Assembly (NCBI GenBank): GCA_027622555.1
Contig: JAQBYJ010000027.1
Span: 1 to 59,372, forward strand
DNA length: 59,372 nt
Origin: Verrucomicrobiota bacterium
GTDB lineage: Bacteria; Verrucomicrobiota; Verrucomicrobiia; Opitutales; UBA2995
Direction of reading: 5' to 3'
In this document: one piece after another, positions 1-7,841 of the stretch
Numbering within the stretch: position 1 is the first letter of the stretch
Layout of the letters: every line of letters begins with the position of its first letter
The notes under the pieces: model-generated
Told to the model about the DNA's origin: nothing
Database searches by the model: none
What the model saw: the letters and a program-made list of their open reading frames with translations, nothing else
Program-made: the position numbers and the translations under genes

Positions 1-1
1 C

Positions 2-595
2 ATGACTCAAACATGGCGCAATCTCAGAAGCCTGTCTATACGAAACTTTATGTGTTACATGGTACTAGTGTCCCTTTTAAATAAATATTCATGCATGGGA
101 TGCCACATCATTGATGGGAAAGGGATTGGAATAACTGGTCCGGCGATAAACCGATTTGAACTAGGAAATCATCTATTGAAACGACTCGGATCGAAGGAGT
201 ATGCCGAACAATTAGACAAAGTGGATCAACTCACAATCGAACCGTTCATAAGCCAATCGCAGTCAAGAAACACTATTCGTAACGCCTCAGGAAAAGTAAA
301 AGTCAGGCAATGGCTAATTCACCGTTTAAAGGAACCACGCTTTGATCAGAAAGAAAGTCTCATGCCCAATATGAGCATCACGGACAAGGATGCCGAAATC
401 CTGGCGGATTGGTTATTACCAGACTTGTCCCATCGATTTTCCCATAAGCTCAAAGAAAACGTGAAAGAAATGTTACCTCGACCAGGTAAAAAATATTTTC
501 TTATCTCCTTCGTTCTTGGATGCATCGCCGGAGCGATTTTGCTCACTCTTTTCTCACGAATATTCAGAAAACGAAAACTCAGGCGATCCGAATAA
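2..595 (+). CDS. Membrane-anchored c-type cytochrome, 5' end probably incomplete
   Basis: The protein carries one covalent haem site, CMGCH (Cys31, Cys34, His35), and a likely axial methionine in the LMPNMS segment about 90 residues later, followed by the acidic helix that usually closes a cytochrome c domain. A single hydrophobic helix near residues 162-183, followed by an Arg/Lys-rich tail, should anchor it in the membrane with the haem domain outside the cytoplasm. It is probably an electron carrier. The frame is open to the window edge and the first 25 residues do not look like a clean signal peptide, so the true start may lie upstream. It converges on the dehydrogenase/azurin gene with an 18-base gap; a redox link between the two is only inferred from proximity. 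Confidence 0.7.
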   Translation: MTQTWRNLRSLSIRNFMCYMVLVSLLNKYSCMGCHIIDGKGIGITGPAINRFELGNHLLKRLGSKEYAEQLDKVDQLTIEPFISQSQSRNTIRNASGKVKVRQWLIHRLKEPRFDQKESLMPNMSITDKDAEILADWLLPDLSHRFSHKLKENVKEMLPRPGKKYFLISFVLGCIAGAILLTLFSRIFRKRKLRRSE

Positions 596-613
596 ACAAG
601 TAGAGGATCCAAA

Positions 614-3559
614 CTATTTAGTAACAACCATGATGCCTCGCATGAGCAAATGGTGACCAGGAAAGGTACAAACAAACTCATAAGTTCCTCGTTTCTTGGG
701 CGCGGAAAAAACGAGGGTTTCCTCCTCACCGTAATTAACCAACCCGCTGGCGATAATAATCCGGTCATCCTCAGGTACAAAGTTCCTGGCGAAACTTTCG
801 GTACCCAAATCGAGTGCGGCAGTCGCAATAGCATCCGCGGATTCAGGCTCAACAAAAACGATATTATGAGGCATAAAATCAGGGTTGGAGAATGTTAGCT
901 CGATCTTTTTCCCCGCTTTTACGCTAAATTCCGTAAAGTCGTATTGCATCTTTTCGACCACTGTTGCGATGCGGATTCTGAGTAATGAATCCGTCTCCGA
1001 AATAATACCGGATTTCTGCATAACCGCCTCTGGATTTTCAACGACGACCGCCTGCATACTTCCGGTCGGGCTCATATGGTACCAAAAGTGATAAACCGTC
1101 TTGGCCGCATTGCGAGCGTGTGCTTCGGGCGATTGGAGTAAGCTCGTCAGCAATGAATGATCGCGAACATCGTGGCGCTGGTGCAACCAAAGTGCCTCCA
1201 GCAAATGGTGAGCATCTTCCCCTTTGGTTGGATCAAATTTCTTCATCCATTGTTTGCAAGCTGCCACGACCGCTTCAGAATTGCGGGAACTGAGTTCTAT
1301 GCGCGTGCGGTAGCGGATTCCATTGACGGGATGTTCAAGGTTTTGCATCAGTTGCTCCAAAGAGGCTCCCACAATATCAACCGGCTCCTGTAATGGACGG
1401 TCCTTGACAGTCATGCGGTAAATGCGACCCCGTTCATGGTCGCGATTGGGGTCGCGCACATTGTGCTGCATATGCCCGATTATAACGTTGTGCCAGTCCG
1501 CAATATAGAGCGCGCCATCAGCGCCAAACTCAATATCGGAAGGACGGAAATTTTTATCGGAACTAACAAGCAGGTCTTCCGCTTCGTTTCCCCAAACCTC
1601 GCCGTGGTTAAGCATCAAGGTAACTTCCTTAGCCTTGTCACGTTTTCCTTGAATCGTAGTAACCGTGGCACCGATACGATCCAGATTGTAGCGTTTGATC
1701 CCGAGAAATCCGATAGCATTGCATATTAAAAAATCGTTTTGCATATCCTCTGGAAAATGCGTGCTCGAAAGAATGCCACTTGCCGGAACGGGCCGAACAG
1801 TATTAGTCAATAGTTGCTGCATTTTGAAACCCTGCACGTCAGGAACAACCTGAAATGCCCGACCGCCCGTGCCATCCGTTGCATAATGGTAGCCCCAATA
1901 ATCGAAACTGATGCCATGCGGATTTGGACGGTTGGGAGCATGGAAATTGACCGTGAATCGACGAGGATCAAAACGAAACATACCGGCCTCGCCAGTATAC
2001 AACGCATTCCCGTAAGGGTTCTCAATATTGTTCACCAGGAAAATACCGCTCTGCCAATAGAGCCCCCCGTCCGGTCCAAAAACAAATGCATTCGCCGCGT
2101 GGTGAGTATCTGCAGAACCGATACCGTGCAGCATAACGATGCGGACATCCGCCACGTCGTCTCCATCGGTATCTTTCAGAAACAGAATATCCGGTTGCGA
2201 GGCAACGAGCACACCTCCGTTCCAAAATTCAAACCCGGTTGGATTCTGTACCTTCGCAAAAGTAATCGCCTTATCGGCGACTCCATCACCATCCTCGTCG
2301 GGAAATATGAGCAAAGCGTCGTCCATGGAGGTAAGTGGCTCCCACTTCGGATAATTTTTCCAAACGGCAGCCCAGAGTCTTCCTCTGGGATCGACCGCCA
2401 TTTGCACAGGATTCACCAACTCTGGAAACATCTTTTCATCCGCAAAAAGATTCACTTCAAAACCATCAGGAACCGTAAGTTTCTCCAGGCCTTCTGCCCC
2501 GCTGAGGTATCCCAAAGAACCTTCTTTTGCGGCATTGGAACTTTTGCTCCCGCCACCCACGTTGGAGATAACGCTCACAGGAGAAGGGACGTTGCTATCG
2601 TCTACCTTAATATCATGACCTTTGGCTCGTGCCCAAATCTGCTTGTCCCGGTTTGCTGTCATTACATCAAACATGACCAATTCATTTTGAAGAACCTCAC
2701 GATTAGTCTGATTGTTCACAAAGGTGAGGGTTGACCTTCCGCCCCAAACGTCGTTGCCATCGGTGGCACGATAGCGGTTAAACCAGTGATGGCTCTTATC
2801 CAGAACGGACTCACGCAGTGTTTCCAAATCCGCATTTGCATTTACGTTCTTTCCCGTCAGCTCCTTGACAATGACCTCCGCAACAAGCCGGTTACCCTCT
2901 TCGGTCAGATGGATTCCGTTAATGGTAAGCGCTTCATCGGTTTTCTTATACAATTCCTCAGAAGCTGAAAATAGATCGATATAAACCACATTCTTTAGTG
3001 TCGCGACTTTCTCGATGGATTTGGAATACAATGAGAGTCGACGGTTGTTCTCCTTCCCGTCAGGTAAATTACGATCTTCTAAATCCTCATGCGCAATGGG
3101 CGAAAACAACACCAGACGAGGTTCAGATCGGCCATTGGGCTTGAGATTGCGATACCGATCGATCGCTTCAGTGAGGTCCTTTTCAAACGCTGCCAGCCCA
3201 TCGTTTCCAGCAAACGACTCATTGTATCCGAACAGGATGAACAGTACATCCGTTTCGCACAATTTAAGGTATTCTTCCTCCGGAGTAAATCCCTTGCTGC
3301 GAGGACGCTTTTTAATCGTATCGCCAGGAAAGGCCATATTACGAAACACGAGTTCATGGTCCGCAAACTCACTGTGAAGCAGTGTTTCCATCCACCCGTC
3401 GTGCTGCATGCGTTCAGCCAGGGAATTGCCGACAATACTTATATGGTCACCTTTCCCGAATTGAAAATTAGCACCTATCGCATTTCCAGATAGACCGACA
3501 ACGGCGAGCAGGAGACCTAGCCTCACTATTTTTGGAACATAAGAATTCATCATAGTCAT
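614..3559 (-). CDS. Secreted SGNH hydrolase / PVC-type dehydrogenase / azurin-like copper protein fusion
   Basis: The 981-residue protein begins with a signal peptide ending near NAIGA. Residues about 32-240 form an SGNH (GDSL-like) domain with GNSL as the nucleophile block and a GYNES Gly-Asn block; the last block reads NGIH, so the usual Asp of DxxH is Asn. Residues about 350-720 match the PVC 'putative membrane-bound dehydrogenase' beta-propeller (DPRGRLWAAVW, DTHHAANAF, PNPHGISFD, IADWHN). An alpha-helical HEAT-like stretch follows. The final 100 residues form a type-1 copper domain with MPHN and Cys964, His969 and Met973, exactly the C-x4-H-x3-M spacing of azurin. Substrates are unknown; the copper domain could accept electrons from the propeller. 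ATG codons at 3553 and 3550 are alternative starts. Confidence 0.8.
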   Translation of the reverse strand: MTMMNSYVPKIVRLGLLLAVVGLSGNAIGANFQFGKGDHISIVGNSLAERMQHDGWMETLLHSEFADHELVFRNMAFPGDTIKKRPRSKGFTPEEEYLKLCETDVLFILFGYNESFAGNDGLAAFEKDLTEAIDRYRNLKPNGRSEPRLVLFSPIAHEDLEDRNLPDGKENNRRLSLYSKSIEKVATLKNVVYIDLFSASEELYKKTDEALTINGIHLTEEGNRLVAEVIVKELTGKNVNANADLETLRESVLDKSHHWFNRYRATDGNDVWGGRSTLTFVNNQTNREVLQNELVMFDVMTANRDKQIWARAKGHDIKVDDSNVPSPVSVISNVGGGSKSSNAAKEGSLGYLSGAEGLEKLTVPDGFEVNLFADEKMFPELVNPVQMAVDPRGRLWAAVWKNYPKWEPLTSMDDALLIFPDEDGDGVADKAITFAKVQNPTGFEFWNGGVLVASQPDILFLKDTDGDDVADVRIVMLHGIGSADTHHAANAFVFGPDGGLYWQSGIFLVNNIENPYGNALYTGEAGMFRFDPRRFTVNFHAPNRPNPHGISFDYWGYHYATDGTGGRAFQVVPDVQGFKMQQLLTNTVRPVPASGILSSTHFPEDMQNDFLICNAIGFLGIKRYNLDRIGATVTTIQGKRDKAKEVTLMLNHGEVWGNEAEDLLVSSDKNFRPSDIEFGADGALYIADWHNVIIGHMQHNVRDPNRDHERGRIYRMTVKDRPLQEPVDIVGASLEQLMQNLEHPVNGIRYRTRIELSSRNSEAVVAACKQWMKKFDPTKGEDAHHLLEALWLHQRHDVRDHSLLTSLLQSPEAHARNAAKTVYHFWYHMSPTGSMQAVVVENPEAVMQKSGIISETDSLLRIRIATVVEKMQYDFTEFSVKAGKKIELTFSNPDFMPHNIVFVEPESADAIATAALDLGTESFARNFVPEDDRIIIASGLVNYGEEETLVFSAPKKRGTYEFVCTFPGHHLLMRGIMVVTK

Positions 3560-3630
3560 GAGTAATGGTTGAGCTTGATAGTTCAGTCAGTGTATTAGCT
3601 CTGCAAGGAAGATTGAAAATCAGTCCTGAT

Positions 3631-3898
3631 TCAATTGAGAACTTTGGAAACTTTCCGGAAACTCAAAGTGGCTATAAGTCCCATGGCGGCAAATATGACA
3701 ACATGGCAACAACCCCGATAACGGCAAAGGCCGAGCCTAGCTGCAGATTGGTTAACTCAAACACATCGAGAAAGGTGGGTCTAAAAATACGGGTTAGAAC
3801 AAACGGTAGAATAAAAATGCATTCACCGGATATGACCAAGCCAACATCACGACAGACCGTTTGAAAGTAATGCCGGTCGTTTTTGACTCTTCCGTCAT
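3631..3898 (-). pseudogene. Remnant of an MFS transporter with large internal deletion
   Basis: An ATG at 3898 overlaps the stop of the upstream PQQ-propeller gene as ATGA and opens MTEESK. One base missing from a run of five A's then shifts the frame. With six A's it would read MTEESKNDRHYF and continue into a first transmembrane helix (VGLVISGECIFILPFVL), a loop (RIFRPTFLDVF) and a second helix start (LTNLQLGSAF), typical of an MFS N-terminus. At about 3680 the frame dies, while the overlapping frame reads FAAMGLIATLSFRK and ends in TGA at 3631-3633, resembling the last MFS helix and cytoplasmic tail. The simplest reading is a gene whose helices 2-11 were deleted and whose ends were joined out of frame. 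Family assignment rests on pattern recognition, not a search. Confidence 0.5.
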
Positions 3899-5241
3899 TC
3901 ACCAATGGCAAGCAGGGAGTGCTGAGTTCTGAAATATAATGTTCCTTGTGCGATAGCGGGTGTCGCCAGGCAATTGTCACCCAGATCATTGATGGAGATT
4001 TCATCGTAAGCATCTCCCACCTTCAACACCCAGACTTTTCCAAATTCGCTGGTAACATAAATATGATTTCCATCAGACACGGGAGACGCGGTGAAGCCAT
4101 TATCCTTTAGCCGCTCACTGAACAGAATCTCGCCGTCAATTGGATTAAAGCAGGTCAATGCTCCTCGATCATCGCAGCCATACAAATGGTCACCGATCAA
4201 AATAGGTGTCTGCATGTAATTGCCTCTACGATGATGTACCCAGGAAATGGCTTCGTTCGTGTCTTCGATGGTAGGTGGCGTGATATCTCCTTTCGCAGTT
4301 AGCTGGATTCCTCGCATGGGTCTAAAAACTCCATGAGCACTGGTGAAGTAGGCCATACCATCTCCAAGGATAGGAGTCGGGACCGGAATATCCCCTCCTC
4401 CATCCAATTTCCAAATCTCGTCGCCGGATTCAAAATCATACGCACCGGTATGGTGCCAGCCATTGACCAGGATTTGCATCCGTCCTTGGACTTCAACTAC
4501 TGTCGGCGTGCTCCAAGTCGGCACATCACTTCGAGGCGTACGCCATACTTCCTCTCCCGATTCCAAATCGAATACCGCCAAAAAAGCCCCTTCCTGTACA
4601 TCGCATTGAACAACCACTTTTCCGTCATGAATAACAGGAGAACTGGCAAATCCCCACTGGGCGGTTTTCACCTTAAAGTAACCGGCATCCATAGAGCCCA
4701 GGTCTTTTTTCCAAACCAGATCCCCGTCCATATCGAAACAGAAGAGTCCTTCGGAACCCAAATAAGCAACAATGTGTTCGCCATCCGTCGCGGGCGTGGA
4801 ATTGCAGTGTGTTCCTTTGGTATGTCGTACACTTCTCGGAATACCTTCATGCCCCAACTTATCGAAAATGACCTGTCCCGTTTTCCGGTCGATTGCAAGC
4901 AAGCGCCATTGGTGTAATCCCTGATCTTCAGCCGCAGCAATATCTCCATACAATCCGATCTTCAACTCTGCTTCTCCAGGGCCCACCGCTGTAGTTACAT
5001 AGATGCGTTCTCCCCAGATAATCGGCGCAGAATGAGCAAGCCCTGAAACCGGTGTTTGCCACAAAACATTCTGGCCGGATTCAACATTCCATTCAGTGGG
5101 CGTCGGTTTGCGCAAATCCAACCCATTGGCCTGATATCCCCGAAATTGTGGCCAATTGTTTTCCGACGTTTGTTGAGCATTTCCGCATCCCCAAAAAATA
5201 AGGATAACTAGAGGAAAAATAAAAAATAATAAGTGTTTCAT
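3895..5241 (-). CDS. Secreted PQQ-like beta-propeller lipoprotein
   Basis: A 448-residue protein starting at MKHLLFF (a longer start lies at 5259). A hydrophobic leader ends in FWGC, a likely lipoprotein attachment cysteine. The body is a repeated propeller of the PQQ-like (BamB/quinoprotein) fold, with blades such as PATDGEHIVAYLGSEGLFCF, SPVIHDGKVVVQCD and SPVSDGNHIYVTSEFG, each pairing an outer-strand 'tPa..dg.vyv' with an inner 'l.aid..tG...W'. No residues point to real PQQ catalysis, so a scaffold or binding role is as likely as a dehydrogenase. It formerly headed a two-gene unit with the MFS transporter now decayed at its 3' end. Confidence 0.75.
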   Translation of the reverse strand: MKHLLFFIFPLVILIFWGCGNAQQTSENNWPQFRGYQANGLDLRKPTPTEWNVESGQNVLWQTPVSGLAHSAPIIWGERIYVTTAVGPGEAELKIGLYGDIAAAEDQGLHQWRLLAIDRKTGQVIFDKLGHEGIPRSVRHTKGTHCNSTPATDGEHIVAYLGSEGLFCFDMDGDLVWKKDLGSMDAGYFKVKTAQWGFASSPVIHDGKVVVQCDVQEGAFLAVFDLESGEEVWRTPRSDVPTWSTPTVVEVQGRMQILVNGWHHTGAYDFESGDEIWKLDGGGDIPVPTPILGDGMAYFTSAHGVFRPMRGIQLTAKGDITPPTIEDTNEAISWVHHRRGNYMQTPILIGDHLYGCDDRGALTCFNPIDGEILFSERLKDNGFTASPVSDGNHIYVTSEFGKVWVLKVGDAYDEISINDLGDNCLATPAIAQGTLYFRTQHSLLAIGE

Positions 5242-5297
5242 CCTTTCAATCGATATCACTACAAATTCGAACGTTACGAGTGAAATTTAAGGTATAT

Positions 5298-5362
5298 CGG
5301 CGCTTTCGGCGAAATCGCCCTACCCAAAACAGACAGGTAGGGACCGATCGCCGAGCGGTTCG
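5298..5362. repeat. Type-A palindromic intergenic repeat, divergent arm order
   Basis: This intergenic segment contains a CGCCCTACC end and a GGTAGGGACCGATCGCCGAG end facing each other across an 11-base spacer. The same building blocks form the repeats at 38455-38525 and 41220-41289, where the GGTAGGG ends lie on the outside. Here they lie on the inside, so it may be two adjacent half-elements. It sits in the gap between two leftward genes and could form a stable stem. Confidence 0.6.
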
Positions 5363-5386
5363 AAGAACAAATGAAAAAGCAGAAAA

Positions 5387-6334
5387 TCACTGTGGCATCC
5401 CTTCCAAGTCACTTAGCCAATGCATGATATTAAGCGCCATTTGAAAATTTTGTGGGGCATCTGGGGATGCCATGCCCATTGGCCGGCGTTGTGGTCCCGC
5501 CCGCTGTGCAGTGAACGAGGCGGCTTCACCAAATACTGCGATACGCCCCTCTCCGACTTTCATTATGGCCCCTTGCGACCAGCCTGATATATCTACCTCT
5601 TTGGTACCACTAACAAACTTCCAGGCTTCCTTCGGTTCTTTTGAAACTGATTTCTTGGGGAAAACAAGGACCTCAATGGCTTCCTCTGGAGCTTGAAAAG
5701 CAGAACCAGTAAAAGTAACCATCTTAGTTATGCGTTCACTTTTGCTTCTTCCTTGGGTAACAGCGCAATCTATCAATCCCGAACCCGGTTTGTATTCATC
5801 TGGCTTAGAACCAAGACTATTTCCCAGATAAGCAAATCCGTTGCTGAATTTAAACCCAAACGCTTCAGCCAACTTTCCAGCTCCGCCGGGAAAGGGCATG
5901 TGGTCGGCAATAAGAAACAACGACCCTCCTTCTTTCACCCATTTTTCAACCGCAGCAATTTCATCTTCCGTATAAGCCGACGGCGTGGGAAGCTTCCAGT
6001 TTCGGTCGTTACTTTGGTGAATGGGATTCGCGATTACAAGTATATCGAGATTCTTAAGCTCGGCATCTGAAAAAGCCTTTTTAACCCGAGCCACTCGATA
6101 CCCGTCACGCATGATTAGATTCGCAAAGGGTGCGTACCGACCTGTTGCTGTGTGAAAATTGGTATGCGCTTCATCAATCCCCACCAGCGGACCCTTTCCT
6201 TTTTCATAAGCAGGGCTTTTTATTTCCGGATTGTAATTCAGATCCGGCACTTGTTGAGCAAAAGCGAGACCAGCGCCAAAAAGAATACTAACAAGCATAA
6301 TTGCTGTCGGCCGGGAGAAACTAATTAGAGACAC
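5387..6334 (-). CDS. Secreted DUF4350-like protein
   Basis: A 315-residue protein with a signal peptide ending AGLAFA-QQ. The body resembles the DUF4350 / glutamine-amidotransferase-like fold: VGIDEAHTNFH, then ILVIANP, an AVEKWVKEGGSLFLIADH segment, and GWSQGAIMKVGEGRIAVFGEA near the end. Such proteins often sense or bind ligands outside the cytoplasm without known catalysis; no catalytic triad is evident. The gene follows the BNR/sialidase-like gene with a 4-base gap, so the two are probably co-transcribed. Confidence 0.65.
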   Translation of the reverse strand: MSLISFSRPTAIMLVSILFGAGLAFAQQVPDLNYNPEIKSPAYEKGKGPLVGIDEAHTNFHTATGRYAPFANLIMRDGYRVARVKKAFSDAELKNLDILVIANPIHQSNDRNWKLPTPSAYTEDEIAAVEKWVKEGGSLFLIADHMPFPGGAGKLAEAFGFKFSNGFAYLGNSLGSKPDEYKPGSGLIDCAVTQGRSKSERITKMVTFTGSAFQAPEEAIEVLVFPKKSVSKEPKEAWKFVSGTKEVDISGWSQGAIMKVGEGRIAVFGEAASFTAQRAGPQRRPMGMASPDAPQNFQMALNIMHWLSDLEGMPQ

Positions 6335-6338
6335 AACG

Positions 6339-7571
6339 CTATGGATTAAGGGTTTTAAAATTGGAGCTCAATTGAACTTCAGTGGAATGACTCACCTTGG
6401 CATCAAGCTCATTTAGCTTAAAACGCACACACATAATGTACGGTTCTTCATGTTCAGTCCAGTGACCATAGGTCACAATAACAAAAGTTCCATCGGGCAA
6501 TACTTCGACTCCCGGATAGGTGGTGTCGTAGCCTTTCTTATTGTCCATAAGGCGAACCACGTACTGACCGGGTGTTCCGTTGACGAGATCGTCCCAGGTA
6601 CCGACCCAACCGGCCCAGTCACCATTCGTCGGCATCTTTCCAGCTTCTTCCTGACTGTCCTGAAATTTAAAGCCCTTGGTGGGTGTTACGCCGCGGAAAG
6701 AAATAAAGAGCCGACCATCGGGACCATATTTCCCGGTGTGCCGATCCCCAGTCAGCGTGATCGGTAACTCCCGAGGTTCGGACCAGGTCTTGCCTTCGTC
6801 GTTGGAGAAGATGATGTGCGAGTTCTTTACCCGTCGATTCTCACGCAGCAAAACAGCTAATTGTTTGCTATCGGGCGACCGAATCACCCCAGGTTCACAA
6901 AGATGAATCTCGGCAGAGCTAAAAATAGTTTCCGGCTGCCCCCAGGTCAGGCCACCATCGGTGGAAGACGTTTTATACAAAGTCATAACTGCAGGGTCCT
7001 GCCGCTTGCTATTCTCGCGGATGAAACGACCATCGTCGTGGAACAGGCAGGTGTAGTGGCCGGGCTTATTCCTGATCGAAAAATAACAACCCATCGTTAC
7101 GATGCCGCCGAAATCACCAATCGGGTTTAACTCCGACCAGTTTTCCCCATCATCCTCAGTCACCGCCATCCGAATCGGATACAACCCGGAAAACAGGATA
7201 ATGCGTTTTTTGCCGGCCGCATCGGTCACTCGATGAAGCGTCGGAACTTCCCGAGAAGTAGCCCAGGACTCAGGGGTCGCCAAGCGCTCCGACCAAGTTA
7301 ATCCACCATCGATCGAACGTTTATAAACAAGACCACCTTTACCATGCCCTTTGGGGTAAACGGTGAGAATCGTTCTACCATCGTCAAGCAGGCAAGTACT
7401 CGGATGCCCAAGATATTGTCCCTCTTCACGATCAACCAGTACCTGGCGATAATAGTCCGACGCCAGATCGATGAAGGGAATTTGGGGAGAAGAACCCGAG
7501 ATTGTTCCCCAAATCGAAACGAAAAGAGTACAGATGAAGACAAACCGAAGATGTTGATTGGGGAAGAACAC
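6339..7571 (-). CDS. Secreted BNR-repeat sialidase-like glycosidase
   Basis: A 410-residue exported protein with a hydrophobic leader over the first 26 or so residues. It has four Asp-box motifs of the S/T-x-D-x-G-x-T-W type (SIDGGLTWSE, TEDDGENWSE, STDGGLTWGQ, SNDEGKTWSE), diagnostic of the six-bladed BNR/sialidase propeller. The canonical sialidase YRIP motif at the N-terminus is not seen, so exo-sialidase activity is not assured; a related glycosidase or sugar-binding role is possible. It leads a two-gene leftward unit with the DUF4350-like gene. Confidence 0.7.
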   Translation of the reverse strand: MFFPNQHLRFVFICTLFVSIWGTISGSSPQIPFIDLASDYYRQVLVDREEGQYLGHPSTCLLDDGRTILTVYPKGHGKGGLVYKRSIDGGLTWSERLATPESWATSREVPTLHRVTDAAGKKRIILFSGLYPIRMAVTEDDGENWSELNPIGDFGGIVTMGCYFSIRNKPGHYTCLFHDDGRFIRENSKRQDPAVMTLYKTSSTDGGLTWGQPETIFSSAEIHLCEPGVIRSPDSKQLAVLLRENRRVKNSHIIFSNDEGKTWSEPRELPITLTGDRHTGKYGPDGRLFISFRGVTPTKGFKFQDSQEEAGKMPTNGDWAGWVGTWDDLVNGTPGQYVVRLMDNKKGYDTTYPGVEVLPDGTFVIVTYGHWTEHEEPYIMCVRFKLNELDAKVSHSTEVQLSSNFKTLNP

Positions 7572-7677
7572 AGAGAAGGAATCTTACAGTACGAACGGAT
7601 ACAGGAAAGAGAAATCCGCGGGCCAAAAGGGCTATTGCGTCCCCGCAATGCCGTTTCACACTTTCCTAAAAATACAC

Positions 7678-7770
7678 GGCGCAGCGGGACGCTGCTGCCC
7701 TACCTTTTCAAGATCGGTGCTGTCCCGTGGATTTGGAATCTGAACTGTAGGAGGGGCTTTACGCCCCGAG
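7678..7770. repeat. Type-B hairpin repeats in an intergenic gap
   Basis: The gap between divergent genes (7572-7841) holds two small hairpins. One is GCAGC-GGGAC-GCTGC followed by CCTACC (7681-7704). The other is CTGTAGGAG followed by GGGGC-TTTAC-GCCCC (7745-7767). The TGTAGGAG-plus-GC-hairpin form recurs at 58509-58590, so these belong to a dispersed REP-like family. No protein-coding signal is convincing in this gap. Confidence 0.55.
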
Positions 7771-7841
7771 CCGTTGACGTTCCATCGCCTAAATGGTACC
7801 ACTATTGCAAATCAACCGACAGTACTCCTACCTTGAACATC

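Noticed and set aside
1814-2734. Long plus-strand frame of 306 codons inside the dehydrogenase gene
   Set aside because: It is antisense to a strongly conserved propeller, has no recognisable domain and a Cys/His/Arg-rich composition typical of a shadow frame.
7344-7841. Extension of the CehA/McbA frame upstream of the chosen start
   Set aside because: It runs antisense through the sialidase-like gene and across hairpin repeats, while a clean signal peptide begins at 7842.
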